Program-made: the position numbers and the translations under genes | In this document: positions 1-9,447 of the stretch, piece after piece | How positions within the stretch are numbered: the stretch's first letter is position 1 | Layout: every line of letters starts with the position of its first letter | The notes under the pieces: model-generated | Databases searched by the model: none | Told to the model about the DNA's origin: nothing | What the model saw: the letters and a program-made list of their open reading frames with translations, nothing else | DNA from: Rhynchopus sp. YZ270_cl-10 | Taxonomy: Eukaryota > Euglenozoa > Diplonemea > Diplonemida > Diplonemidae | Direction of reading: 5' to 3' | NCBI GenBank assembly: GCA_964035575.1 | Contig: OZ037920.1 | Location: 806,001-870,000, forward strand | DNA: 64,000 nucleotides

Positions 1-2075
1 ACGGATACCACCAGCGACGGGATAGTGGAGCCCATCGCAGCTGTGAACTGCACCGACCCCATCGTCGCCGCGACAGCGAAGTACCTCCTCACGCCGACCA
101 CACACGAAGGCGTTGCCCTGACCATGAACGAACGCCTCTACGCAGAGAACAAAGCACACCTCTTCAACAGCGCGACAGACCGCGCCCCAGAGGGCGAGGA
201 CTTTCTCATGAGGTATCCCACCCCCCCCCTCCGCTTCCAAACTCCCCCCCCTCATCTAAGCACGAGAGACTTAGGGTCATCTTATAAACTTTTCCACCTT
301 CTCTGCTCTCCCCAAAGCGCCCTTTTGGTAATATGGTATCCACGAAACACGAAGAATCGGAAGGTGAGAGGCTGCGTGGAGATGACGAAAAAAGGCGAGG
401 TGAGTACATCATCAATTTATCAAATAAAAATGAATTTGGTTTCTTCTACTCTAAAACCCCCTCTACAGAGTTTGGGCAAAAAACCCCACTATAAAGTAAA
501 TTATAAAATGACACCCCCCACCGGGACATGCCAAGGACATATCAAGGGCCTTCTCCGGATCACCACTTATCAAATTAAAATGAATTGGTTTCTTACACCC
601 TAAAACCCCTCCACAGGGTCCATGTCTACAACAACCAACGAGGCATTGACTGGTTTGTTATAACGATGATTGACCGAGAGTACATCCTTGGGGAGGTGGA
701 TCGCACCGTTCTGGCAACCCAGAGACACATTGACGACTCAGAGGCTGACGTTAAAGCAGACCTGCAGGCATCACGCCGCATATTATACATTGTTGTTGCC
801 TTGCTTGCTACTGTACCGACCTTTTTGGCAGTTCTTCTGGTCTTCCGTATTACGGCACCGCTTCTAAGGCTGTCTGAAGATATGGCGTGCGTTGCAGTCA
901 TGAACCTATCGGTTGTAGATACACAGCGAAGCACCTCAATCCTCTCTGAAGTTGGTACCATGGAGGATTCGTTCAAAAGGATGATCCAGAATTTGATAGA
1001 GTATCGGCAGTATCTCCCGCAGGCGGTGTTGCAGGAGAGTGAGGCGGAGGAGGAGGATGCGGATTCAGCTAGGGTAATGTCTCAGTCGATACAGCCAAGC
1101 GAGGCGCAGGGGCAAATGAGCCGTTCAGGGTCCCAGCATACTTCTGGAAAGGATTCTTCTGTCGTGGGGAAGAAGAACGTATTGAAGGACAGTGTGATGA
1201 GGAAAAAGGCGGTCACGTTGTTGGTGTCGAATATCAAAGCGTTTCACGCAGATCGGAGGGCGGATCCGAGCTTATCAGGGTTGGTTGCGTACTTTACGCA
1301 GTTTGTTGCGACGGCGCAGGGGCATAGGGGGATAATTGATAGTGTCTCTGGGGATAAGGTGTATGTGTCGTACAATACTGTGATCGCGTCGTCAAACCAT
1401 AAGTCTCATGCAGTGCAAACAGCAAACCAAGTCACCTCAAAACTCAGAGAAGGGCAAGAAACCAAGCGGTATATCGTTAACGTAGGGATCGCCTCAACAG
1501 ACTCCTATTGTGGAAATATTGGGTGTAATGGGTTGAGGAGTTTCTCGGTGATCGGGGCGTGTGTAGCGAATGCGCGGATGTTGGAAAGATTCGGACGCCA
1601 TCTTGGTTTAAGCATTGTCGCAGATGGCACTGTATCGGACGACGCAAAATTCCGTTTTACGGTGAAATCCATTGCAAAAGCAATAATGAGTGACGGCAAA
1701 CCAACTCATTTAAGAGAGGTGCTTGGCGAGAAATGTGTCGCAGAAGAGGAGTGGATGTACCAGATAGAGGCTGCAGCTGCGGGGGATCCGTGCAAGGCGT
1801 GGAATGAGACGTGCGCAGCGATGTATTCTGGACAGATCGCAGATGTACGCAAATTTCTGGATTCGGACAAAGAGACGCGAGGAGGGGGAGGAGGAGGTGA
1901 CGATGGCCCCAACCTCACCCTCACCCTCATGCAGGAATGCGTCGCCTGCTCTGTTGCGCCGCTGCCGATTGATTTGTTCGGGTTTTCGGGGGCATTCTCC
2001 ACAGCATGGCGTGGGCGGGACGATAAGGAGGAGAGATCACCAGCCGCGACCATCTTGACTTCACTGTCGGGGTGA
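1..2075 (+). CDS. Receptor-type class III nucleotidyl cyclase, 3' part (Cache-TM-HAMP-cyclase), two exons
   Basis: The gene runs in from outside the window. The exons join as 1-212 and 617-2075; splicing AG|G restores an Arg codon and gives a continuous reading FLM-R-VHVYNNQRG, a typical distal Cache sensor segment (GIDWFVITMI). One transmembrane helix follows (about 770-850), then a HAMP-like linker and a phrase, FKRMIQNLIEYRQYLPQAVL, known from protist receptor cyclases. A class III cyclase homology domain occupies about 1200-1700 (VTLLVSNIKAF, SGDKVYVSY, NVGIASTDSYCGNIG, ANARMLE). The expected role is a membrane sensor making cAMP or cGMP. Oddity: the first metal-binding Asp of the FxDI motif reads Asn (SNI), while the second (GD) is present, so catalysis may be lost or need a partner. 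The C-terminal tail is low complexity (GGGGGG). Family assignment is firm; activity is uncertain. Confidence 0.85.
213..616 (+). other. GT-AG spliceosomal intron with duplicated 3' end
   Basis: The intron starts GTATCC after ATGAG and ends CTCCACAG. Removing it joins the two cyclase exons in frame. Its 3' segment (TATCAAAT..AAAATGAATT..GGTTTCTT..CTAAAACCCC..ACAG) occurs twice, ending at 468 and at 616. Use of the upstream acceptor would run into a stop after about eleven codons. A copy of the dispersed AAGGTGACTAAGC-type hairpin lies at 253-294. Confidence 0.85.
253..294 (+). repeat. Dispersed hairpin motif (TAAGC-ACGAGAG-CTTA type), copy in intron
   Basis: TAAGCACGAGAGACTTAGGG followed by TCATCTTATAAACTTTT matches the copies near 12.9, 51.3 and 60.1 kb almost base for base. 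The upstream arm is shortened here. It follows a C-rich pyrimidine tract. Confidence 0.7.
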
Positions 2076-2718
2076 AAATTTTATGTTAAATTAGTTATGT
2101 GCGTCCACATAGGCACATTATTACACAGTGGTTTTTTTTCTTTTATTTTCTTTTAGTACGCTTCTGATGTGTCTTGCGTTTTCAACCTCTTTCAGAACGT
2201 CTGTTATCTGCAGAGTGATGATTCACCTTTGTCCTCTCCAAGTTTTTTGTGATTTTTTTTTTCCTTTTTTTCAAATTCAAATTCAAAAAAAAAAAAACAA
2301 AAAGATTCCCCCCTTTTGAGAGTGGCTCGCCATTACGAATTTTGAGTCGGCCATTTTTTTTTCTCCCTTTTTTTCTTCCTCGAGTGACTGAGTGTTGCCC
2401 TCCCCTCTTGGGCAGCGTTGTGCACATTACCCAAGGGTCTTTTTTCGGCGCGATTTTTAGTCTCCCTAAGGGCCTTTGTTTATGTACTCAGTATCCCCCT
2501 TCACACCCAACAGGTACCATTTGTGTAGTCAATAACCTACCTCGCTTTGTACGATCCAATACCCAATACAAGTAACGAAATTTAATAGATATCGAAAGGG
2601 GCAGTAACGGCTGCGTGCAATGCACGGATGGCTGACCGTTTTTTCTTTTTTTTTCTTTTCCCTCTCCCGAAGTTGCTCATATGCATTTTTGTTTTGCGAC
2701 AAAAAACAAAAAAGGAAA
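2076..2718. other. Intergenic, poly(T)/poly(A)-rich
   Basis: No supportable gene. The segment holds long T and A runs and scattered low-complexity sequence after the cyclase stop codon. Confidence 0.6.
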
Positions 2719-2774
2719 ATAGTGGATTTCATCCCCGGGTGTCCACACTGATACAACCAAGTTTTCAAAGAAAC
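2719..2774 (+). repeat. Dispersed short repeat (ATAGTGGAG...CAAGTTTTCAAA)
   Basis: The pattern ATAGTGGA-TTCATCC-CGGGTGTC-ACACTGATAC-ACCAAGTTTTCAAAG recurs at about 12322 and 51782, always on the + strand. Function is unknown. Confidence 0.65.
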
Positions 2775-2801
2775 AAAACAAAACAAAACAAAAGCACTGA
2801 T

Positions 2802-2994
2802 ATGGGGTGATCTGGGGTCTTTTTTTTCAAGACAATTCACAAAAATTCACAACGAGGCGAAAACACCCGTGATACACGGGTGTGTGATTTTTTGTGAATG
2901 AATGTGGATGTTTTGTGAATGTTATGTGCAGGTGTTGTGAATTTGTGTGAATTTTTGTGAATTTTCCTGAAAAAAAAGACCCCAAATCACCCCA
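2802..2994. mobile_element. MITE-like element with 28-bp terminal inverted repeats
   Basis: ATGGGGTGATCTGGGGTC plus a T run at the left is mirrored at 2967-2994 with one mismatch. The interior carries several TTTGTGAAT motifs in both orientations and can fold further. No coding potential; about 193 bp. A target-site duplication is not clear. Confidence 0.75.
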
Positions 2995-3194
2995 TGAGAA
3001 AGAAATTAACACGCCAAAATCCCTTTTTAAAAAAAAATCCACATCAAAACATCCCCTCCCTCCCGTAGTACAAAAAAAAAAAAGGCTTCGGCCAACGTTG
3101 AGTACAGACTACTAATTATCCACTGTGGGTATTTAGGCGGTTTTGTCGACTCAACAAAAACAAAAACAATACTTGCACTTTGTAATAAAAAAAA

Positions 3195-3276
3195 TCACCC
3201 AATTTTACCTGAAATTTAGTAGTTTAGTGGTGTTTAGATACCAAACTCCACCAAATTTCAGGAAAAAATCAGGTGG
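3195..3276. mobile_element. Small hairpin element, CCACCTGATTTT family
   Basis: Inverted repeats of the form TCACCCAATTTTACCTGAAA ... TTTCAGGAAAAAATCAGGTG. Related copies lie at 4513-4568 and 7667-7737. Confidence 0.6.
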
Positions 3277-3786
3277 GAACAAAATTGTTTTTTGTTTTCT
3301 GTCACACATGCACACTAGGCACACCCACACACACACACCCTTTTGGTGTGTGTGTGTGTGCGCGCATCTCTGCGATTAAACGCTACTCAACGCGTTGTGC
3401 CCCTCATTACACAGGCGTTTGCTCAGTGCAGGTTCGTGCTGGGATGTGACCCCCCCACCCCTCCACGCAATGTGGCGTGCTGAGGGTCCCATCCTGCACA
3501 CTGCTTCTTTCCTTGACCAATTTTTTAATTCTTTCCCCTACTAACACGGAAATGGGCGTGTATGTCTGTATGCCCTCTCCCCAGTGTGGCAAAACAGGGA
3601 GACGTCTTCTTCAAAAAAGGCGTCACCCTCTTACGCACCCGCCCATCTGTGTCTACTTCCTTTGAAGACAATGTGTGACATATCATCATTTTCAATTATT
3701 TTTCTGTTCTCGAGGTTTTGTTCATTCTTATTTAGAGAAAGATGGATTATGTCCTTGGTGCTATTTATTTAAAGTCGTTTTGAAAA

Positions 3787-4145
3787 GGGAAGGCTCGTTT
3801 TTCCTTTTAATGTTACAAAGTAACAATAAACCATTTTTCCCGGTGACCCCCCCCTCCCCACCCCCTATGTTACACGGAAAAACCGTTTTTCCGAATTTTC
3901 ATTTATTGTAACAACAAGGCGCAGTGGACGTGCACATCCGAAAACACCCGCATTTGCATTTCCGGAATCCGTCCGCACTGTGGTGGGGTCAATCTGCCGA
4001 AATGGACAAGTTCTTGTTGTTGGAAAAAGCCACTTTTTCCCGCCATTGTTACAAAAAAAAAAGTTTTTTCGCCGGATTTCGGTCGGACCCCCTCCCCCCC
4101 CTTTATTGTTACTTTGTAACATTAAATGGAAAAACGAGCCTTCCC
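3787..4145. mobile_element. MITE-like element with about 44-bp terminal inverted repeats
   Basis: GGGAAGGCTCGTTTTTCC at 3787 and its continuation through TGTTACAAAGTAACAATAAA is mirrored at 4102-4145 with very few differences. The interior holds a second, weaker inverted repeat (CGCAGTGGACG against CGTCCGCACTG). Non-coding, about 359 bp. Confidence 0.8.
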
Positions 4146-4512
4146 AAAAGAAAAAAAAAAGAATGAAAGTTTGGGAGAAAATAAAATTCCTTTTCGTTTC
4201 AGTGCACCCCCGCGCACCCCGCATCCCCAGCCCCCTCTTTTTTGGAAAAGTAAATGGTTAATCCCGTAATTTCGATTGAAAAGAGAGTGACATTGCATTG
4301 AGTTATACGCTGTGAAGAGGAAAACTCTCGCTCCCAAGGCAACAGGAGGCGTGGATACCCTCGATACCACTGTTGTAGGAAAAGATGGTTGTATGTACAT
4401 AGTGGGGGTGTATTAATCTAGTCAAACCTTTTCTTTTGATTTCAACGTGCTTTACATTTTATTTACCTACTCAAAGCATGCCCCTTTTGGTCAAGGTGAC
4501 TAAGCAAGAAAA

Positions 4513-4568
4513 CCACCTGATTTTGCCTGAAATTCCATCAAATTGAATTTCAGGCACAAATCAGGTGG
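4513..4568. mobile_element. Small hairpin element, CCACCTGATTTT family
   Basis: CCACCTGATTTTGCCTGAAA, a nine-base loop region, then the complementary TTTCAGGCACAAATCAGGTGG arm (one mismatch). This is the cleanest of three copies. Confidence 0.75.
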
Positions 4569-4592
4569 AGAGGAACCTTAGAATCATCTCAC

Positions 4593-4593
<1 letters not shown>

Positions 4594-4631
<38 letters not shown>
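4594..4631 (+). repeat. Poly(A) tract, 38 bp
   Basis: An uninterrupted run of A, the longest homopolymer in this part of the window. It could be a microsatellite or the tail of an old retroposed sequence; no source element is visible. Confidence 0.9.
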
Positions 4632-4632
<1 letters not shown>

Positions 4633-5132
4633 ACCGTTTTTTTTTGTTTTTGTTTCTTGATCTGTAGTGTTTTTCTTCCCCCTGCGTTTTATTGTTAATG
4701 ATATTTGTTTTGTTGATTTTTTTCATGTGGGTTCACACTCACACTCACACACACACACAAATGAGCAATGTTGTGTATTTGCCCATTTTGAGTGTTTGTA
4801 TTCGTCTTTTTGTGATGAACATTCGCCGGTGTGTATGAGAGGCGTGTTCATTTGTTTACTTTTTGTGGTGTCGCATTTTTTTACTTTTTTTTATTATTAT
4901 TTTTCTTTGGGGAAACAGTTCCCCCGCACAATACAGTTTTTTTTTTTTTTCATTTATTCTTCGTGTATTGGTGTTCCAGGGTTCCTTGACAGGTACTTTC
5001 CTTGCCAAGTCCTTGACTTCAGGAATACCATGGATGTATCTGTATAGAACGTCCTTCCACTTTCTCTGTTTTTGAAAGTATAGGAAGCTATTTTTTTTTC
5101 CCCTTTCGTGGAAAGAACTACTCTCTGGGCTT

Positions 5133-5212
5133 ATCTGCGGGGGGTTCGATACCCCCACGGAGATAAACCAGTGCCGTGCGTCTGCCGATGTAAAGTGGCG
5201 TTTGCACTTTTT
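5133..5212 (+). repeat. Dispersed module with tRNA T-arm/B-box-like core
   Basis: Contains GGGGTTCGATACCCCC inside a longer stem (TTATCTGCGG / ACGGAGATAA) followed by CAGTGCCGTGCGTCTGCC and GGCGTTTGCAC. The order GTTCGATA-ACC, GGAGTGTCAGTGCCTGCGTC, GCGTTTTGCAC recurs near 51.6 and 52.6 kb and in part near 48.4 kb. GGTTCGATACC matches a Pol III B-box, but no full tRNA cloverleaf is seen. Confidence 0.55.
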
Positions 5213-5256
5213 TCGACTTCTTTTTTCTTCACAACACTACGATTGCGTTCTTTTAA

Positions 5257-5348
5257 CTCAGCCAGCTGATTTTGACGCTGAGTTTTGCTGGTGTTTTGGC
5301 GGCCGCCAAAACACCAGAAAAACTCAGCGTCAAAATCAGATGGCTCAG
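5257..5348. repeat. Near-perfect 92-bp palindrome centred on GCGGCCGC
   Basis: Arms of about 46 bp meet at GGCGGCCGCC (5298-5307) with only about three mismatches and no spacer. The arm reads GATTTTGACGCTGAGTTTT then CTGGTGTTTTGGCGG. It could extrude as a cruciform. No coding content. Confidence 0.85.
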
Positions 5349-5447
5349 CACAAGAGAGGCTGCTCAGACACATACTCTCCTCTCAGTTTTGCTTTTTTTT
5401 TTCGATTTTTTTTTTTCCTTCTGACTATTTTCTTTTTAACTTGTTAA

Positions 5448-6655
5448 CCCTTTAAGGACCATAGGCAATCCATTGCCACTTCAAGGTCACGTAAATACCT
5501 AAGGATATGTCTACTTCATATTTCAAATCGATTTTTTCTTCTTTGGAAATATTTGTTGCAAATCTTTCAAAATACGCAAGTTTTGATTTTTTTGACACCC
5601 CCCGGCACCTTCACCGACAGGAGAGACTTGGGGTACTATTTCACTTTTGTTGGGATTTTCCGGATTTTTACGGATTGGGGGCACTTCGAATTGCAAAAAA
5701 AAAATTAGAGGGTGACAACTGCATATTTCTAATTGATTTTTGGTTCTTTGGAAAGATTTTATGACAAATCTTTCCAAAGAAGCAAAAATAAATTTATTTT
5801 GACATACCCTGTCAGCCTCATCAACAGGAGAGGTTAGGGGTACCATTTCACTTTTGGGATTCCCCCCATTTTCACCTACTGGATAATGTCTTCGGCATGT
5901 CTTCAACTCCTGCATGGGAGGGATCGATCGGTCGGACCACTAGCCTGCCGGTACTTCAAGACTAAAGTTTGGTACCGAAAGTGTTTTGGTATTTCTTGGA
6001 AGTGTCGCGCAGAATGCCTTCTCCCTCTGCAACGCTCTCAGCAAAAGAAGGTGTCGCTTAGTGTGTTCAAGTGTGAACTGGCGAAGCAGCTTATTGCTGA
6101 GAACAGGAGGACAACGCGAGCATCGGCAACGCCGGGAACACGGTCATCGCCTTTTGTGACGCTTCCGGATACTCCAGAAGGTCCAAAGAGAGGGAAGGTG
6201 AGGAATGGGAAGAGGTTTGATCACTTTTTGTACTTTTTCTTACAGATATACACGTGTTTAGGGCAAATCGTTCACAACTCATGTATTCCAATATTGCTGC
6301 TAACCTTGTGCAGCTGTTTCAGAAAATTTCTACTCCGACTTTTTTATCGATTTTTTTTTTATTTTCAAAGATTTTGAACAGATCTTTCAAAATACGCCGT
6401 TTTCGAGTTGAAATAATGTCGGGGAGTTTATCAAAAAATTTTTTTGTTCAGAAAAATTCTCAAAAATAAAAGGCTCGCACCACTCTAAAAAAATAGTTGA
6501 TTTTCGATTTTTCGATTTTTTGATTCCGTTGGAAAGATTTGTGCAAAATCTTTCAAATGCCGCCAGATTTGGTCAAAAAAAATTATCTCTTAATATTTTA
6601 CTGCCGGGGGAGAGTTGACCCCCAAAATCCAAAAACCTGAACGGTCCTTAAAGGG
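5448..6655. mobile_element. piggyBac-like DNA transposon, internally deleted
   Basis: The ends are CCCTTTAAGGACC and its exact inverse GGTCCTTAAAGGG, each flanked by TTAA (5444-5447 and 6656-6659), the target and duplication used by piggyBac transposases. Degenerate repeats of about 190 bp (TCTTTGGAAA...CAAATCTTTCAAA) occupy both subterminal regions (about 5520, 5730, 6350, 6515). A transposase C-terminal fragment is retained inside (5886-6200). At 1.2 kb it is far below an autonomous element (usually over 2 kb). Confidence 0.8.
5886..6200 (+). pseudogene. piggyBac-type transposase C-terminal remnant
   Basis: The frame reads YFKTKVWYRKCF...RAECLLPLQRS then KKVSLSVFKCELAKQLIAE, matching the end of piggyBac transposases (kWyrkvF...Nayilyr...FrleLakqLi). 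The LD-NA part between the blocks is garbled (GISWKC), suggesting a frameshift, and the catalytic DDD region is absent from the element. GAAGGTGAGG at about 6192 and TTTTTCTTACAG near 6235-6244 look like intron borders. It is a remnant, not a working transposase. Confidence 0.6.
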
Positions 6656-6682
6656 TTAAAGCTGCTCGTGTAGTGAATCCCA

Positions 6683-6859
6683 CACGACGTTGAAGTAAAT
6701 TACTTTACTTGTGGTTTTACTTGTGGTTTTACGTGTCATTTTTTTTTACTTGTGTTTTAGCTGTACGCTTACGTTTTTACGTGTGCCACAAGTAAACTAT
6801 TTTCACAAGTAAAATTACATGTAAAACCACAAGTAAAGTAATTTACTTCAACGTCGTGC
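6683..6859. mobile_element. MITE, CACGACG/GGAGTAAAT family, copy A
   Basis: Terminal inverted repeats of about 38 bp start CACGACGTTGAAGTAAATTA and continue through CTTTACTTGTGGTTTTAC. The interior is made of further TTTTAC/GTAAAA repeats. It begins 23 bp downstream of the piggyBac-like element's right TTAA. Confidence 0.8.
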
Positions 6860-7047
6860 ATGCATATTGTAGCGGGGGGTCCTCATTCTTCGAGTTTGTC
6901 AAAAAAAAGCCGTTTTTCTCGTCGCCCCCCTTTTTTTTCGGGGGAGATAAAAAGAAAATCTGGAGATAGAGAAAGGCATGTTTTTTCCCAGCACCCGGGA
7001 AAATCAAAATCCTTTCCAATTATTGCCTCCCCCCACATTCCCCATCA

Positions 7048-7174
7048 CACACGACGTCGGAGTAAAAGACTTGACTTGCGGTTTTACTTGAGGATTCACA
7101 GTTGGTTTTGCAATGGTGAAACTACAAAAAAAAGTAAAAAATTAAGTCAATTTACCTTACACCGTCATTATGCA
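7048..7174. mobile_element. MITE, CACGACG/GGAGTAAAT family, copy B (diverged)
   Basis: Left arm ACACGACGTCGGAGTAAAAG; right arm AAGTCAATTTACCTTACACC then GTCATTATGC. Same family as copy A but more diverged and shorter. Confidence 0.6.
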
Positions 7175-7613
7175 AGGCCAGAGGTAACCAACCATTTCTC
7201 CTTGCCAACCTACTTCCCATTCCTTCCTCGAAACCTCTGCTTTCTCCTGCCTCTCCCTCTTTGAAAACAAAACATGTCTCATTTTGAACAACAAATGTTC
7301 ATGACGTCTGCTGCACGAAAGGCACATTCATCGTTCATGTTTTCTTTTCTAGGTTTCCTTTGCACATCCTTTTTTTTTTTGTGATTGGCCGCAGGGGGGG
7401 TTTTTTTTCCTCATCCGGATGGCTGTGTGGGCCACTCGGAGGTCAATCACCACCCTCCTTTCCTTCTCTATGTTTGCATCCCTTGACTTCGTTATTGAGG
7501 GTGTACGCTAAAAAAAAGCTATTTTTTTTGTCTCTTTTTTTCTTGTGGTGTTCTAGCTCCTCCCACTATGCTTGGATGTGGGTTGAGGGGGGTGGGGGGG
7601 AGGGGGTTTTGAT

Positions 7614-7797
7614 ACACAACGGTGGAGTAAATGAATTGACTTATGGTTTTCTCTTTGGGCTTCATACCCACTTGATTTTTACCCCGCGTATAGGCGCGGA
7701 AAGGCGTGTTTGCGGGTTTGCGGAAAAATCAGGTGGTTCAGTACGGTGAAATCACAAAGTAAAACCACAAATCAAATCATTAACTCCACCGTTGTGT
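7614..7797. mobile_element. MITE, CACGACG/GGAGTAAAT family, copy C with TA flanks
   Basis: CACAACGGTGGAGTAAATGA at the left and its mirror TTAACTCCACCGTTGTG at the right sit between TA dinucleotides, consistent with a Tc1/mariner-type target duplication. A CCACCTGATTTT-type hairpin (7667-7737) is nested in the middle. Confidence 0.75.
7667..7737. mobile_element. Small hairpin element, CCACCTGATTTT family, nested in a MITE
   Basis: ACCCACTTGATTTTTACC ... GGAAAAATCAGGTGG, with an inner GCGTATAGGCGC segment. Third copy of the family, inside copy C. Confidence 0.55.
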
Positions 7798-8252
7798 AGG
7801 TGCCTACACTTATGGCCCAGCCTTTCTTTTGTTTTTTTTTTTTTTTGTGCGACACTTGACTTTGTTCTTAAAGATGTGTGTGCACATCTTAGTAATTTTT
7901 GTGTGCGTTAAATGAAAGTATTACCATGCGCTATCGTTTGTACTATCAAACTGTCTGGATATATATTTTTTTTTCTCTTGTGTCTCCCCCTTTTGAATAC
8001 TACTGTATAATTCTTAAGACTGAAACCAGGGTTAATGTGTGTGAGAAACCAAATCTACCGAACGTTTCAATTTATGCATGAAACCAGTTATTTTTGTCTT
8101 TTTTCCCAGATTTATTTTGCAACAAAATGTCTTCTTTGATTTGAAAGTATATGAAACTAATTTATTGTGCTTTTTTTTCTTTTGCTTCCTCCGGGGCTGG
8201 CATTACCTAATGGGTCAGTTGCAGGTGTGCCTTGCATCAATTGGTACCATTT

Positions 8253-8366
8253 GGTGCTATACGGGGGGGCAGGTTTCACAACTTTTCACAAACGGTTCAC
8301 ACATAAGTCAAAGCAGTGTGTGAACCGTTTGTGAAAAGTTGTGAAACCTGCCCCCCGTATAGCACC
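8253..8366. mobile_element. Hairpin MITE, 114 bp, with 7-bp target duplication
   Basis: Two arms of about 50 bp (GGTGCTATACGGGGGG, then CAGGTTTCACAACTTTTCAC, then AAACGGTTCACACA) are near-perfect inverses around a 13-base loop. ACCATTT flanks the element on both sides (8246-8252 and 8367-8373), a clean 7-bp target-site duplication. Confidence 0.85.
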
Positions 8367-8744
8367 ACCATTTCTTCGTCTTCTTCTTTCCCCTCGCGAC
8401 ACATTCCTCCTTTGTTCCTTTTGTCTTGGCAGGTAATAGAGGAAGTACCACCAGTAACCAGTCTACCTATATTCAAAAAAAAGGCAAAAAAAACGACAAA
8501 AAGAGGAAATATGACTGACACAAAAAAAAAGTACACCTTCTTCCCCCTCCACCCATTTTCCATCATTTTTTTAATATGGATTGTAGGACTGCATGGTTGG
8601 GGTGTCCACCCCCTCGGTACACCCGATCATACCAAACGGTACACTCTGTTCACGAGAGGGGTTTTTTGCATTTCAAGTCTTCAATAGTATATCACTTTAT
8701 ACCCCAAAGAATTTGTTGATCAGTACACAGTATAAAAAAACACA

Positions 8745-9368
8745 ATGTCTCGCAAACTCCGTGTACTTCTACTCCACGGCCATGCACAGACTGCGGAAGA
8801 GATGGTCAAAAAGTCCGGCGGACTTCGGAAAGAGCTGAAACCGCTGGCAGAATTTGTGACCTATGAGTCGCCAATGAAGATGGACGGGGACTTGGTGACG
8901 TGGTATGACTACCGTCCTGTAGACGGGGTGACACGGTACCGCGGGCTGGAGGAGTCTCTGCTGCGTCTGGGCGACTTTATGGAGAGAGAGGGGCCGTTTG
9001 ATGGGGTGATGGGGTTTTCTATGGGTGCAGCGATTACTGCGTTTTTGTGTGACCGGGTGGTGAAGGGTGAGTTGCCTGCAGTAGCAGCGTTTCATTTTGC
9101 GGTGTTGATCAGCGCGCCTAGCTCGAGAGATGAGACGGCGCAGATTGCAAAGCAGATTGACCTCCCATCCTGCCACATCTGGGGCACAACAGACAACATC
9201 ATCCCCTCCGAACGAAGCAAAGAGCTGAGCGACTGTTTCGTTAACCCTACCAACATTGTGCACGAAGGGGGCCACCACATGCCCACCATTGCACCTGCCA
9301 GAAAAGGCCTCAAAGCGTTCTTTGCAGCACAACATGCAGCAATGGTCGAGCGAGACTCAAAACTGTGA
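8745..9368 (+). CDS. FSH1/OVCA2-family serine hydrolase
   Basis: A 207-residue alpha/beta hydrolase of the FSH1 (DUF341, OVCA2) family. It opens with RVLLLHGHAQTAE (beta-1 and oxyanion region), followed by a K-x-G-x-LRKEL segment typical of the family. The nucleophile elbow is GFSMGAA (Ser about residue 91), the acid is Asp in GTTDNIIP, and the His lies in EGGHHMP, so the full triad is present. Length matches the family (about 200-240). Probably a cytosolic esterase; substrate unknown. The ATG follows TATAAAAAAACACA, the A-rich context seen at other starts in the window, and a CAG at 8728-8730 could be a trans-splice acceptor. No signal peptide or intron. Confidence 0.88.
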   Translation: MSRKLRVLLLHGHAQTAEEMVKKSGGLRKELKPLAEFVTYESPMKMDGDLVTWYDYRPVDGVTRYRGLEESLLRLGDFMEREGPFDGVMGFSMGAAITAFLCDRVVKGELPAVAAFHFAVLISAPSSRDETAQIAKQIDLPSCHIWGTTDNIIPSERSKELSDCFVNPTNIVHEGGHHMPTIAPARKGLKAFFAAQHAAMVERDSKL

Positions 9369-9420
9369 ATGTGAGAATTCTTCCAGCTTTGTGATGATGG
9401 TTGTTTGATAACTAATAGGG

Positions 9421-9447
9421 GGGTAATTCTTGCGCAGAATATGGCCC
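9421..9447. repeat. 27-bp exact match to the LINE 3' UTR
   Basis: A 27-base string (GGGTAATTCTTGC ... ATATGGCCC) is identical to 31390-31416 in the 3' UTR of the LINE. Its core ATTCT-TGCGC-AGAAT is a small stem-loop. Flanks do not match, so this is not a simple truncated copy. It lies 53 bp after the hydrolase stop codon. Confidence 0.75.

Noticed and set aside
5133-5170. tRNA gene around GGGGTTCGATACCCCC
   Set aside because: Only a T-arm-like hairpin; no D-arm, anticodon arm or matching acceptor at tRNA spacing.
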